IMG/VR virus record: IMGVR_UViG_3300030103_005593
Span: 1-58,023 of that record
DNA from: a virus
Length of the DNA stretch: 58,023 bases
Reading direction: 5' to 3' (one strand)
The notes below the pieces were generated by a model that had not been told where the DNA came from, ran no database searches, and was given only the letters and a program-made list of their open reading frames with translations. Made by a program: the position numbers and the translations under genes. Positions 48,944-57,309 of the stretch are shown here, piece by piece. Within the stretch, counting starts at the first letter, position 1. Each line of letters starts with the position of its first letter.

Positions 48944-50859
48944 GTTTAGTTAAAGAACTAATTAAAGATTTACTACCTGAACAAAAATATAAAAAAACGG
49001 TAGCTGTATATGGAGGTGGTTTTAAACCACCCACCAAAGGTCACTTTGAAGTTGTAAAACAAGCAATTAAGGAAAATCCTGATATTGATGAATTTATAAT
49101 TAATATAGGGGGTAAAGCAAGAGATGGTGTTACTCCTGAAGAAGCAATTCAAATTTGGGATATCTACAAACAATACCTCCCAGTTTCTGCTAATATTAAT
49201 ATTCAATATAGTAGCACTCCTCCCATTAAGGCAACTTATGATTATGCTAAAAATCATCCTGATGAAGAAGTATTATTTATTTTAGGTGCTAGAGAAGGAA
49301 ATGATGATGATTTTAAAGATATATCTTCTAGAACTAAATCTTTAGATAAATACCCTAATTTAAATTTACGTACTATAGTAACCCAAGGCGGAGTATCAGG
49401 AACAGCAGCTAGGAATGCTGGTAAAATAAGTTCTGAAAAATTAAGACGCTTTTTACCTGATGAATTAAGTAATGAAGAAGTAGAACAAGTATACCAAATG
49501 ATTTCAGACAAATTAACTGAAGGTAGAAAAAAGAAGAAAGACCCTAAAAAAGGCACAGGTAAAAAACCAAAAAAATCTGGGCGTAGACTATACACAGATG
49601 AAGACCCAAAAGACACAGTTGGTATTAAATTTAGTACTAGACAAGATATAGTAGATACATTAAGTAAAAAATCATTTAAAGCTAAATCACATGCTAGACA
49701 ATCCCAAATTATTAATTTAATTCATCAAAGAGTAAGGGCAGCATTAGGTAGAACTAAAGATCCAAAGAAAAAAGCTAAATTGCAATCTGGATTTAAATAT
49801 ATTAAAAAACGTAAGGAAGCATCTAAAGCTAAAACACAACGTTTAAAAAAACAAAAACTAAAAGAGCAAATAGATTCTAGTAAGTTTAATTACCAACCTT
49901 ATATCATGTCGCTTACGCAACATATGATAGATAATGGCTTAAAATTAGAACCATTACCTAAAATTCAAATGATACATGATGATTATGAAAATGGAGAAGA
50001 TTTATTTGGTAAAACAGCATATTATGCACCTGCAACCAACTTAGTAGTACTTTATACTTACGGTAGGCACCCTAAAGATATTTTACGATCTTATGCCCAT
50101 GAATTAATTCATGTACATCAGAATATGGAAGATAGATTAAGTAATATTAATACTACTAATGTAAATGATGATGATTATTTAGAGCAATTAGAAAGGGAAG
50201 CATATGAAACTGGTAATATAATGTTTAGAAGTTGGACTGATTCACTTACTGGTAATAAACTAGAAGAATCAGTAAAAAAATTAATCACTGAAAAAAAGAA
50301 AAAAGATCCATTTGGGTTAAATGCTTATGCTATGGAACTAGCTAAGGGTTTAGAAGAACAAACAAGTGAATATAAAGTATACCTTGATATGGATGGGGTA
50401 CTAGCTGATTTTGACCAACGTTTTAAAGATATATCAGGTATGGAACCTAAGGAATTTGAAGCTAAATATGGTACTAAAGAATTTTGGAATCTTATAGATG
50501 AAGAAAATAAAATCAGTTTTTGGGTAGGTATCCCTGAAATGCCAGGGGCTAAAGCATTAGTTGATGCTGTTAAAAAATATAATTATGAATTATTAACTTC
50601 ACCATCAGCTAAAAAACAATCTTATTTAGGTAAAATACTTTGGGTAAGAAATCATAGCAACTTGTTTGGTGGAAAACCTCGTATTAATTTTAAGCGAGCT
50701 AAAGAAAAGCATGAAGTTAAACCTGAATTAACTAAAACTGATATTCTAATTGATGATAGAGAAGACACAATTGGGAGATGGAACGCAGCAGGTGGTACAG
50801 GTATAGTATATAAAAATGTAGGTCAAGTATTAAATGATCTTAAAAAATTAGGTTTATGA
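48940..50859 (+). CDS. Three-domain fusion: nucleotidyltransferase, zincin-like protease, HAD phosphatase
   Basis: A 639-residue protein. Residues 18-190 form a cytidylyltransferase-like domain with VYGGGFKPPTKGH (T32-K-G-H35 as HxGH variant) and GVSGTAAR (ISSTxxR-type). Residues 195-310 are a Lys-rich linker or basic domain. Residues 315-440 hold a metalloprotease-like H387-E-L-I-H391 with a later E in LEREAYETG. Residues 478-639 are a 5'-nucleotidase-like HAD domain with D483-M-D485-G-V-L-A-D, LLTSPS and DILIDDRED. The sequence L/I-x-E occurs at 12-14, 192-194, 307-309, 449-451 and 471-473, that is, at the N-terminus and each domain border. Both ends overlap neighbouring genes by four bases. 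Confidence 0.75.
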   Translation: MSLVKELIKDLLPEQKYKKTVAVYGGGFKPPTKGHFEVVKQAIKENPDIDEFIINIGGKARDGVTPEEAIQIWDIYKQYLPVSANINIQYSSTPPIKATYDYAKNHPDEEVLFILGAREGNDDDFKDISSRTKSLDKYPNLNLRTIVTQGGVSGTAARNAGKISSEKLRRFLPDELSNEEVEQVYQMISDKLTEGRKKKKDPKKGTGKKPKKSGRRLYTDEDPKDTVGIKFSTRQDIVDTLSKKSFKAKSHARQSQIINLIHQRVRAALGRTKDPKKKAKLQSGFKYIKKRKEASKAKTQRLKKQKLKEQIDSSKFNYQPYIMSLTQHMIDNGLKLEPLPKIQMIHDDYENGEDLFGKTAYYAPATNLVVLYTYGRHPKDILRSYAHELIHVHQNMEDRLSNINTTNVNDDDYLEQLEREAYETGNIMFRSWTDSLTGNKLEESVKKLITEKKKKDPFGLNAYAMELAKGLEEQTSEYKVYLDMDGVLADFDQRFKDISGMEPKEFEAKYGTKEFWNLIDEENKISFWVGIPEMPGAKALVDAVKKYNYELLTSPSAKKQSYLGKILWVRNHSNLFGGKPRINFKRAKEKHEVKPELTKTDILIDDREDTIGRWNAAGGTGIVYKNVGQVLNDLKKLGL

Positions 50860-51434
50860 GTCAAAAAGTAGCGGGACTAAAAAAAGAATTTCAAGAAAAG
50901 GACGTTGAACGTTTAAGAAATTTAATAACTGGAAAGCATAATAATAAAACTCGCTCCAGTGTAGGGTTTAAAAAAGCAGATGAATTCCATGCCGAAGGAG
51001 ATGTTTGGGAAATAGATGGTCGTACTTGGACTATTAAAGATGGTATTAAACAAAACATTACTAAATTGGATAAAGCTAAAAAAGCTCATATAATGCCCCT
51101 ACTTTGTCCTTGTTGTAAAAAAGTAATGAAAAAAAGAATTGATAAACCTACTTATAACTTACATAAAAAATGTTTTAATTGTGTTGCTGAAATGGAACAT
51201 CAAATTAGATTAGAAGGTAAGTGGGAGGAATATACCCATAACCTCCATAACCAACAAATTGACCATAATTTAGAACAATTTAAAAATTTTGTAAAAGAAA
51301 AATTAGAAGAATCAAACAATTCATTTATATCAGAAGATGGGGATGTTGAACGCTGGGTAGGCAAATTGGATACAGATAAAGTTAATAAATATTTAAAATC
51401 TGTAGAAGAATATGCTAAGGCACTTAAAAAATAA
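50856..51434 (+). CDS. Zinc-ribbon hypothetical protein (192 aa)
   Basis: A 192-residue basic protein. [20 protein letters not shown], then [20 protein letters not shown], provides CxCC...CxxC cysteines for one zinc site (about residues 85-107). The N-terminal part has [20 protein letters not shown], then [13 protein letters not shown], a block that seems common in large marine phages. Long helices follow ([20 protein letters not shown]). Function unknown; the combination of a zinc ribbon and basic surface suggests nucleic acid binding. It is coupled to the fusion gene by a four-base overlap. Confidence 0.65.
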   Translation: MSQKVAGLKKEFQEKDVERLRNLITGKHNNKTRSSVGFKKADEFHAEGDVWEIDGRTWTIKDGIKQNITKLDKAKKAHIMPLLCPCCKKVMKKRIDKPTYNLHKKCFNCVAEMEHQIRLEGKWEEYTHNLHNQQIDHNLEQFKNFVKEKLEESNNSFISEDGDVERWVGKLDTDKVNKYLKSVEEYAKALKK

Positions 51435-51439
51435 CTTTA

Positions 51440-51454
51440 TATATTTATAATAAA
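51440..51454 (+). promoter_or_regulatory. Candidate late promoter TATATTTATAATAAA
   Basis: A late-type core with full AT extension between the zinc-ribbon gene and the next gene; ATG at 51464. Confidence 0.6.
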
Positions 51455-51463
51455 CATTCTATT

Positions 51464-52729
51464 ATGAAAGATAATTTTGACCTTTATTCTTGGAATAAAA
51501 ATCGTTATTTAGGAAAAGCTAAAATGGCTAAAGAAACTGAAAAAAAAGATTTTAATTTACGAGAATGGAATAAAAAACGCTATTTAGGCGAATTAGATAT
51601 CAACACAACAGGGGGTGATACTAATGTTGATAATCTAAATATAGATAAAGGTGGAGATGATCCCAAGATGGGAGCAGAATTAGAATCTGATGCTAATGTA
51701 GTAGGTGAAAACCAATCACATTTAGAATTTTTATCTAAGTATTTAGAAAAAATGCATCCTGGTTTAAGATTTGATGTTAGAAAAGAACCTTTTGATAGAA
51801 TTGATGTAATGGGTTCTCAACAAGATTTAGCTAATTTTGGTAGAGAAATGCATGGTAAAAAATTTGGCGAATATGAAGTATTTGCTGTTGATGATGATGA
51901 TAGAGGAGAAATTGTTCGTATAGTTAAATCTTCAAGTATTGCAAGAGGCAAATTAGAAGAGGGTGTAGTTAAAGACATGCATACCTTTTTAAATGACTTA
52001 AGAGACTCAGGCGTAACTAATATGTTTGGTGCTGCTCCTTATCTACAAAAAGAATTTGGCATAGACCAAAAATCGGCAAGAGAAGTATTAGCTAATTGGA
52101 TGCAATCATTTAGTGAAAATCTAGAATATAAAGGTAGAAAATTTAGTAGTGAAGAAGAAGATAGATTAGATTTAATTGCACATAAAGAATTTAATGGTAA
52201 AGATTTTAGTAAATTATCTGATGAGGATAAAGCTAAAGTATTTGCAAAAAGAGATCAAGTTGGTGTTAGAGAAATGATTGATTACGATGAAGCTTTAACA
52301 TTAAGGGGTATGAAAGCTGAATTAGAAGATCAAATTGCTCAATTATTCAGAGACATGGAGCAAGAAGCTGAACCAGAAGGTGGACCAATTGCAGATAGAT
52401 ATGGTGATGAATTAAATAAATTAGAAGACCGTTTATATAAAATCAATAAACAACTTCGTGATTATGATATGAATGAAAGTAAAAAATCAATTAAGGAAAC
52501 ACTACGTTTTATTAAAGAAAACAATCCAGAATTTACTAATGAAGAAATTAAAGCTGAATTAAAAGAAATTAAAGAATTAGGCAGTCAATTAAACGAAAAA
52601 CTTTGCAAAAAAGGAGAAGCATATCGTAAACGTAGAATGGCTGCTGGTGAAAAATCATCTGCTTATTTATCTGGTCGTGCTGTTAAAGTATGTAAAGGTC
52701 AAATGAGTGGTAAGAAAAAGAAAAAATAA
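51464..52729 (+). CDS. Probable head-associated protein with duplicated WNKxRYLG motif (421 aa)
   Basis: The N-terminus carries a tandem motif: [14 protein letters not shown] (residues 5-18) and [14 protein letters not shown] (about 29-42). A mixed alpha/beta region follows ([20 protein letters not shown]-like; [20 protein letters not shown]). The C-terminal 90 residues are helical and Lys/Glu-rich with a basic end ([14 protein letters not shown]) and two Cys. The start 'M-x-D-N-F-D' recurs in the protein at 54314. Late promoter upstream. Composition suggests a scaffold, core or internal head protein. No family recognised. Confidence 0.55.
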   Translation: MKDNFDLYSWNKNRYLGKAKMAKETEKKDFNLREWNKKRYLGELDINTTGGDTNVDNLNIDKGGDDPKMGAELESDANVVGENQSHLEFLSKYLEKMHPGLRFDVRKEPFDRIDVMGSQQDLANFGREMHGKKFGEYEVFAVDDDDRGEIVRIVKSSSIARGKLEEGVVKDMHTFLNDLRDSGVTNMFGAAPYLQKEFGIDQKSAREVLANWMQSFSENLEYKGRKFSSEEEDRLDLIAHKEFNGKDFSKLSDEDKAKVFAKRDQVGVREMIDYDEALTLRGMKAELEDQIAQLFRDMEQEAEPEGGPIADRYGDELNKLEDRLYKINKQLRDYDMNESKKSIKETLRFIKENNPEFTNEEIKAELKEIKELGSQLNEKLCKKGEAYRKRRMAAGEKSSAYLSGRAVKVCKGQMSGKKKKK

Positions 52730-53466
52730 TGGCATTAAACGAAATAGGACCTTCAAGTAGAGAAAGACTTACTACCTTAGCTAAAAGTATAGGTAGAGAG
52801 GAATTTGCTATGAATGTACTAGAAATACCAGATGAAAATGTATTAGATCAATTAGCTGATGAATTATCTAAATTATATGATATGAGAACAGTTAATGAAA
52901 ATGAAGATAGTGATAATAATAGAGTACCCGAAGCGGCTTTAATTTTACCTAGAGGTAAAGAGGTTATATTACAAGCCGAAGAACAGGATTATAAAAGAGG
53001 ATTAAAAGTAACTTTATTAGAAAGTGGAGGATATAAAGTAAAATACTGGTATGGAGATGATGTAAAAACATATCCTGTTGAAGTAGAAGTTGATGGTGTA
53101 TCTATAAAAAAAGATGCTAGAGAAGTTGACATATTATTCCACCCAGAATTAAAAGAAAATGTAGCTCCTAACCATAATGGTAAATCATCTCCATTTGGTT
53201 CTGGATATAAAAAAGCAGTTATAGAATCATTGCGTGATTGGTTTAAAAAAGAAGATTGGGTAAGAATTAATACATCAGGTAATATCGCAGGTAAATGTGG
53301 TACAATGAAAAAAGGTAAAGCTACAACCAGATGTTTGCCTAGAAAAAAGGCACAATCTCTTACAAAAGCAGAACGTAAAGCTACTGTAGCTAAAAAAGTA
53401 CGTGGTAGTAAAAAAGGCAAACAGTTTGTGAAAAACACAGACAAAGCCGAATTTAAAAAGAAATAA
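52729..53466 (+). CDS. Hypothetical protein with basic CGTMKKGKATTRCLPRKKA-type C-terminal domain (245 aa)
   Basis: Two parts are visible. Residues 1-145 are mixed alpha/beta (VILQAEEQDYKRGLKVTLLE with VKYWYGDDVKTYPVEVEVDG). Residues 160-245 form a basic domain: ESLRDWFKKEDWVRINTSGN, IAGKCGTMKKGKATTRCLPR, KKAQSLTKAERKATVAKKVR. The second part is a recognisable conserved unit in many phages and some bacteria, of unknown function, with two conserved Cys. It is coupled to the preceding gene (TAATG) and followed directly by a lipoprotein gene. Confidence 0.6.
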   Translation: MALNEIGPSSRERLTTLAKSIGREEFAMNVLEIPDENVLDQLADELSKLYDMRTVNENEDSDNNRVPEAALILPRGKEVILQAEEQDYKRGLKVTLLESGGYKVKYWYGDDVKTYPVEVEVDGVSIKKDAREVDILFHPELKENVAPNHNGKSSPFGSGYKKAVIESLRDWFKKEDWVRINTSGNIAGKCGTMKKGKATTRCLPRKKAQSLTKAERKATVAKKVRGSKKGKQFVKNTDKAEFKKK

Positions 53467-54288
53467 ATGAAGTTAATATATTCATTATTAATACTACTTC
53501 TTACTAGTTGTGGTGTCCAATGGCAATACACAACACTAAACCATGCTGCTCAAATAGATTCAATTTATAGATCAAATGATTACCAAGTAGATACTATAAC
53601 TTCAGTGTCTGATTTAAGATGGAAATTAAGAACAGACTTTAATTTTAGATATGACTTTGCTCAATATGCAATGAATCAACCTTATTCTTGGTATTGGAAT
53701 AATCCAAGATTAGAGGGCATTTGGAGACCTTATAATAGATTTGATGTTTATTTTTATAGCAATTGGTTCTGGAATGATTGGGCTTTTAATTATCCTTTAC
53801 ATCATACTTGGGGATGGAACAATTGGTATAATTGGAATAGACCTTATCACTATTATGGATGGAATAGACCCTATAACCCTTGGAATAACTGGTATCAAGG
53901 ACCATTTAATAATTTAGGGTATAATGTGGTATATAATGCAAGTAGAAGAGGAGCTTTAACCACTAACTTAAATAGAAATTTTAATAGAATATCTAACAAA
54001 TTAACAGTAAATAGAAATAAACCTAGAGTAAATGTTAATAAACCTATTAATATACCTAATATTAATAACAATTCTAAACCAAATATAAATAACAATACAA
54101 TTAGAATTAATAAACCAAGAATTAATAATAACTCTAGACCAAGAATTAATAATAACTCTAGACCAAGAATAAACAATAATTCTAGACCAAGTTATGTACC
54201 TTCTTCAACTATAAGAACGGCTCCTAGCAGTAATTCAAGATCTAGTAATATTAGTATATCAAGAGGTAATTCTAGAGGAAAAAACTAA
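53467..54288 (+). CDS. Tyr/Trp/Asn-rich lipoprotein with C-terminal Asn-Arg repeats (273 aa)
   Basis: Signal peptide and lipobox: MKLIYSLLILLLTSC, with C15 as lipid site. Residues 60-160 are extremely rich in Trp, Tyr, Asn and Pro (WRPYNRFDVYFYSNWFWNDW; WNRPYHYYGWNRPYNPWNNW). Residues 175-250 contain basic Asn repeats, with PRINNNSR appearing in tandem. Ser-rich end. Proteins of this look are found in Flavobacteriia as outer-membrane lipoproteins. In a phage it may be a host-derived surface factor for exclusion or host remodelling. It lies under the late promoter at 51440, between head-type genes, an unexpected place for an exported protein. Confidence 0.7.
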   Translation: MKLIYSLLILLLTSCGVQWQYTTLNHAAQIDSIYRSNDYQVDTITSVSDLRWKLRTDFNFRYDFAQYAMNQPYSWYWNNPRLEGIWRPYNRFDVYFYSNWFWNDWAFNYPLHHTWGWNNWYNWNRPYHYYGWNRPYNPWNNWYQGPFNNLGYNVVYNASRRGALTTNLNRNFNRISNKLTVNRNKPRVNVNKPINIPNINNNSKPNINNNTIRINKPRINNNSRPRINNNSRPRINNNSRPSYVPSSTIRTAPSSNSRSSNISISRGNSRGKN

Positions 54289-54304
54289 TATTTATAAATA
54301 AAAA
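54289..54304 (+). promoter_or_regulatory. Candidate late promoter TATTTATAAATAAAAA
   Basis: This copy contains both the local core TATTTATAA and an exact T4-type TATAAATA in the plus orientation (54293-54300). ATG at 54314. Confidence 0.6.
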
Positions 54305-54313
54305 TATATTACA

Positions 54314-55042
54314 ATGGACAACTTTGACTATCAAGCTTATCTTAAAAGTGGCAAAATCCACGGAGAAAGCACACAAATAATTTCAGAATCACAAAAAGTG
54401 ACTGAAGAAAAAGAAGATATCGATGAAGTAGGTAAAGGCTACTTTAAAAAAGAACATGGTATCGGAAAAAAAGAATTAAAAGAAACTATTGCTGAAATTA
54501 AAACTAAACTTGATGAGGGTCCTTACCCATTTGATCAGTGTTTAGCTGATAACGAGGGCAAGTATGGAAAAAAAGGGGCTGCCAAAGTATGTGGTGCTAT
54601 TAGAGCTGCTTATGGTGAAGGTATTGTTAATGAAGATGCCAGAACTGATGCCGAGCAAGAAGGGTATAAAGATGGATTTGAAGATGCTAAAGAAGATGTT
54701 GAAGATGTTCTTAAAAAAATGAAAGTATCTGAATTAAAAGATAAAATCAGAGAGGATATTATTGAATTTTTATCAGAAGCTGAAGAAGATGTTGATGTTG
54801 ATATTGATGTTAAAGATGAAGTAGAAGTAGAAGCAGGTGCAGACGATATAGAAATTGAAAGACCAGGAGTAAAAGCTAAAGTAGAAGTTGGGTTATCTCC
54901 CGAAGAAGAAATAGTTCAAGATTCTTTAAAAGCAGCAATGGATGCGGCTGATGCTTTGGGCAGTCAAAAATTAGCTGATCAAATTGGAAATACAATTACA
55001 TTTTTTACAAGAGAATTTGTAGTGGGTAATAATACTGATTAG
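54314..55042 (+). CDS. Acidic probable head/core protein (242 aa)
   Basis: It begins MDNFDYQAYLKSGKIHGEST, similar to the start of the 51464 protein. A central block EGPYPFDQCLADNEGKYGKK, then GAAKVCGAIRAAYGEG, holds two Cys in a pattern seen in several phage structural proteins. The C-terminal half is very acidic (EDVDVDIDVKDEVEVEAGAD), as in scaffold/core proteins. Late promoter directly upstream. No family name assigned. Confidence 0.55.
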   Translation: MDNFDYQAYLKSGKIHGESTQIISESQKVTEEKEDIDEVGKGYFKKEHGIGKKELKETIAEIKTKLDEGPYPFDQCLADNEGKYGKKGAAKVCGAIRAAYGEGIVNEDARTDAEQEGYKDGFEDAKEDVEDVLKKMKVSELKDKIREDIIEFLSEAEEDVDVDIDVKDEVEVEAGADDIEIERPGVKAKVEVGLSPEEEIVQDSLKAAMDAADALGSQKLADQIGNTITFFTREFVVGNNTD

Positions 55043-55045
55043 TAC

Positions 55046-56842
55046 ATGCTTAATGAACGTAAACTAACGGAAAGAGAACTAGATAAACGTGCTGAAGCCA
55101 TTCAGGGTTTGTTGTCCAATAAACGCACACTAGTTAAAAAGTACGGTAAGGATGCGGAAAAAGTTATGTATGGTATTGCAACTAAACAAGCTAAATCTAA
55201 AGTAGAAAACATGAATAAAGAAAAAATTAAAGAATTAATTCAACAAGCCATAACTATACCTCCAACCCCTTCTTTAGAAGAAGGTCATGGTTTAGATCAA
55301 AAGGATTTAGATACCCTAGAATCACTCAGAAATCAAATAGAACAAGGAATATTAGATAAGAAAAATAGAATCAAATTCGTTAAAGTTCTTGATTTTCTAA
55401 TTAAATCAAATATACAACCTGGTGATCTAAAAGAAGATAAAGTTAACGAAAATATTGAAGAGTCTGAAGTTGATGAAGCTATAATGGATCTTAGAAATTT
55501 AGTTGACCAAATAGAAGATACAGCAGATGACGCTAGAGAAATAGTTAGAAAAGTATTTCCAAGTGAATTATCAAGATTAGATGGTTATGGTGCATTTAAT
55601 GCTATGTACTCAGCTAATAGATATGATGTTACTTTAGGTGGATTTGTAGATAGATTAGAGGAAGAAGGATATGAAATTGAAGACGGATTAGCTTATGTAA
55701 ATGAAGATTTAGATGTGGGGCATCAAGATGATGAACCAGGTATGTTAAAAGCTGAATTAGCTAGAGCAGGTAAAATGGTTCAAATGCTTTATAGAGCAAT
55801 TGATAAATATGATGATCAAGGTGAAGTAGATTTTCCACAATGGTGGCAGAAAAAAATTATTAAAGCTAACTCAATGTTAGATAGTGCCTTTGATTATTTA
55901 GATGGTCAAGAGAGTGTAGCTAAAATAGATGCTATGATAGATACTATCAACGAGGAAGAAGATGAAGTTAAAAAAAGATTAGCTGTAGATAAGGCAGTTA
56001 AATCAACTTTAAAAGATGAAGGTGGAGCTGCTGGTTTAGACCCATTAGCAAAAGCTGTTAAAAAATTAGGTGTTAGCAAAGATGAATTAAAATCTATGAT
56101 TAAGAAAATTGTAGGTGTTGCTAAACATAAACATGGAGATTATATTTCAACTCCTATAAACGAAGCAATGGATGGTGGTCAATTATTTGATTACTTTAAT
56201 AATAAAGGATACGACATAACTGAACGTAGCTTAGATGGTAGAAAACCTGGATTTGAAGGGTATATGGTAAGTAAAGGAGATGGTCCATATCCTCAATCAG
56301 TAATATTCCAACACAACAAAGATACTGATCAATTTACGATTAGTAGAATGGGTGGTTATAAAATCGATCAAAAAGAAGCTATAAAAGCAGGGATGAGAGA
56401 AGCAGGCTCCTCTGGCATTGTTGGTAGAGATGCTTACATTACAGATGGCAACTATACTCCAGTTAGTATTTCAGTTGATGGTTTAAAAAGAGCCGTTGAT
56501 CACGTGATGGGTGGTTTAGAAAGAGAAGCATCAGCACAAGCGGACTTTTATCGTGCTAGAGGACGTACATCAGGTACTATAGATGAAAAAGAATTATCTA
56601 AAAAAGATGTAAAAGATCTTAAAAAAATATCTAAACAATTAGATAAATCAGTTAAAGCACATGATACCCAAGCTAAAAGAATCTCTAAAATAGTTAAAGA
56701 AAAATTAACTAAAAGATCTAAAGTAGATGATTTTGTAGATGATTTTAAAAAATCAGATGCAAAACAATTTAAAGGCAAATCTGCAGAGAAAAAAAGAAAA
56801 ATGGCTGTAGCGGCTTATTTAGCAAAACAAAATGATAAATAA
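55046..56842 (+). CDS. Probable prohead core / head-associated protein (598 aa)
   Basis: The N-terminus RKLTERELDKRAEAIQGLLS then NKRTLVKKYGKDAEKVMYGI is a block widespread in marine T4-like phages. Near residues 235-290, MLKAELARAGKMVQMLYRAI then DFPQWWQKKIIKANSMLDSA resembles the 'LPxWVQxKI..A.DYI' repeat of phage core-type proteins. Residues 365-480 form a different domain (GQLFDYFNNKGYDITERSLD, PGFEGYMVSKGDGPYPQSVI). The C-terminus is basic (KGKSAEKKRKMAVAAYLAKQ). It overlaps the following gene by one base. Structural role is inferred. Confidence 0.55.
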   Translation: MLNERKLTERELDKRAEAIQGLLSNKRTLVKKYGKDAEKVMYGIATKQAKSKVENMNKEKIKELIQQAITIPPTPSLEEGHGLDQKDLDTLESLRNQIEQGILDKKNRIKFVKVLDFLIKSNIQPGDLKEDKVNENIEESEVDEAIMDLRNLVDQIEDTADDAREIVRKVFPSELSRLDGYGAFNAMYSANRYDVTLGGFVDRLEEEGYEIEDGLAYVNEDLDVGHQDDEPGMLKAELARAGKMVQMLYRAIDKYDDQGEVDFPQWWQKKIIKANSMLDSAFDYLDGQESVAKIDAMIDTINEEEDEVKKRLAVDKAVKSTLKDEGGAAGLDPLAKAVKKLGVSKDELKSMIKKIVGVAKHKHGDYISTPINEAMDGGQLFDYFNNKGYDITERSLDGRKPGFEGYMVSKGDGPYPQSVIFQHNKDTDQFTISRMGGYKIDQKEAIKAGMREAGSSGIVGRDAYITDGNYTPVSISVDGLKRAVDHVMGGLEREASAQADFYRARGRTSGTIDEKELSKKDVKDLKKISKQLDKSVKAHDTQAKRISKIVKEKLTKRSKVDDFVDDFKKSDAKQFKGKSAEKKRKMAVAAYLAKQNDK

Positions 56843-57309
56843 TGACCAAAGCAGAATTAAGAGAAAAAATTAAAGTCCTAGCTGTACAAGTTATGACAGA
56901 AAAATCTAAGACAGATGATGCGGCATTAGCATATGATGAATTAGTTAAATTTCCTGCTCTTAAAGATATTATAGTGGATCTAATGACAGATCAATTTGAT
57001 TCATTTTTAGAATCAGTTGATTGGGTAGCTCCACGTCCTACAACTTTTCGTATAAATTTGTTGAATGGTGAAAATTTTCTTCTTATGTTTACGAACAGAA
57101 GTTGGATAGGACAAGTACAAGGAAAAAAATATTATCTACTAAACCTTGATGAGGAAGAAAGATGTGCTCTAGCGATTAACAGACTTCTAAGAGTAGGACC
57201 CGCTAGTGGTGCTGAAATGGAAGGTGAAGCAAGTGAAACTGATACAACAGACACAGCTGATACCGAAGTTGAAGATGAAGTAGATGTTAACGTAGATGTA
57301 GAAGCATAA
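56842..57309 (+). CDS. Hypothetical head-associated protein (155 aa)
   Basis: N-terminal helices (AELREKIKVLAVQVMTEKSK), then a beta domain VAPRPTTFRINLLNGENFLL, with SWIGQVQGKKYYLLNLDEEE then RCALAINRLLRVGP, a pattern common in large phages. The tail is acidic (TDTADTEVEDEVDVNVDVEA), similar in type to the acidic tail of the 54314 protein. Both flanking genes overlap it by one base (TAATG junctions), so it is part of a coupled set. Function unknown. Confidence 0.55.
   Translation: MTKAELREKIKVLAVQVMTEKSKTDDAALAYDELVKFPALKDIIVDLMTDQFDSFLESVDWVAPRPTTFRINLLNGENFLLMFTNRSWIGQVQGKKYYLLNLDEEERCALAINRLLRVGPASGAEMEGEASETDTTDTADTEVEDEVDVNVDVEA

Noticed and set aside
48973-49616. Antisense frames opposite the nucleotidyltransferase domain
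   Set aside because: Phe/Ile/Ser-rich products typical of antisense to Lys/Asn-rich coding DNA; the sense gene shows clear domain motifs.
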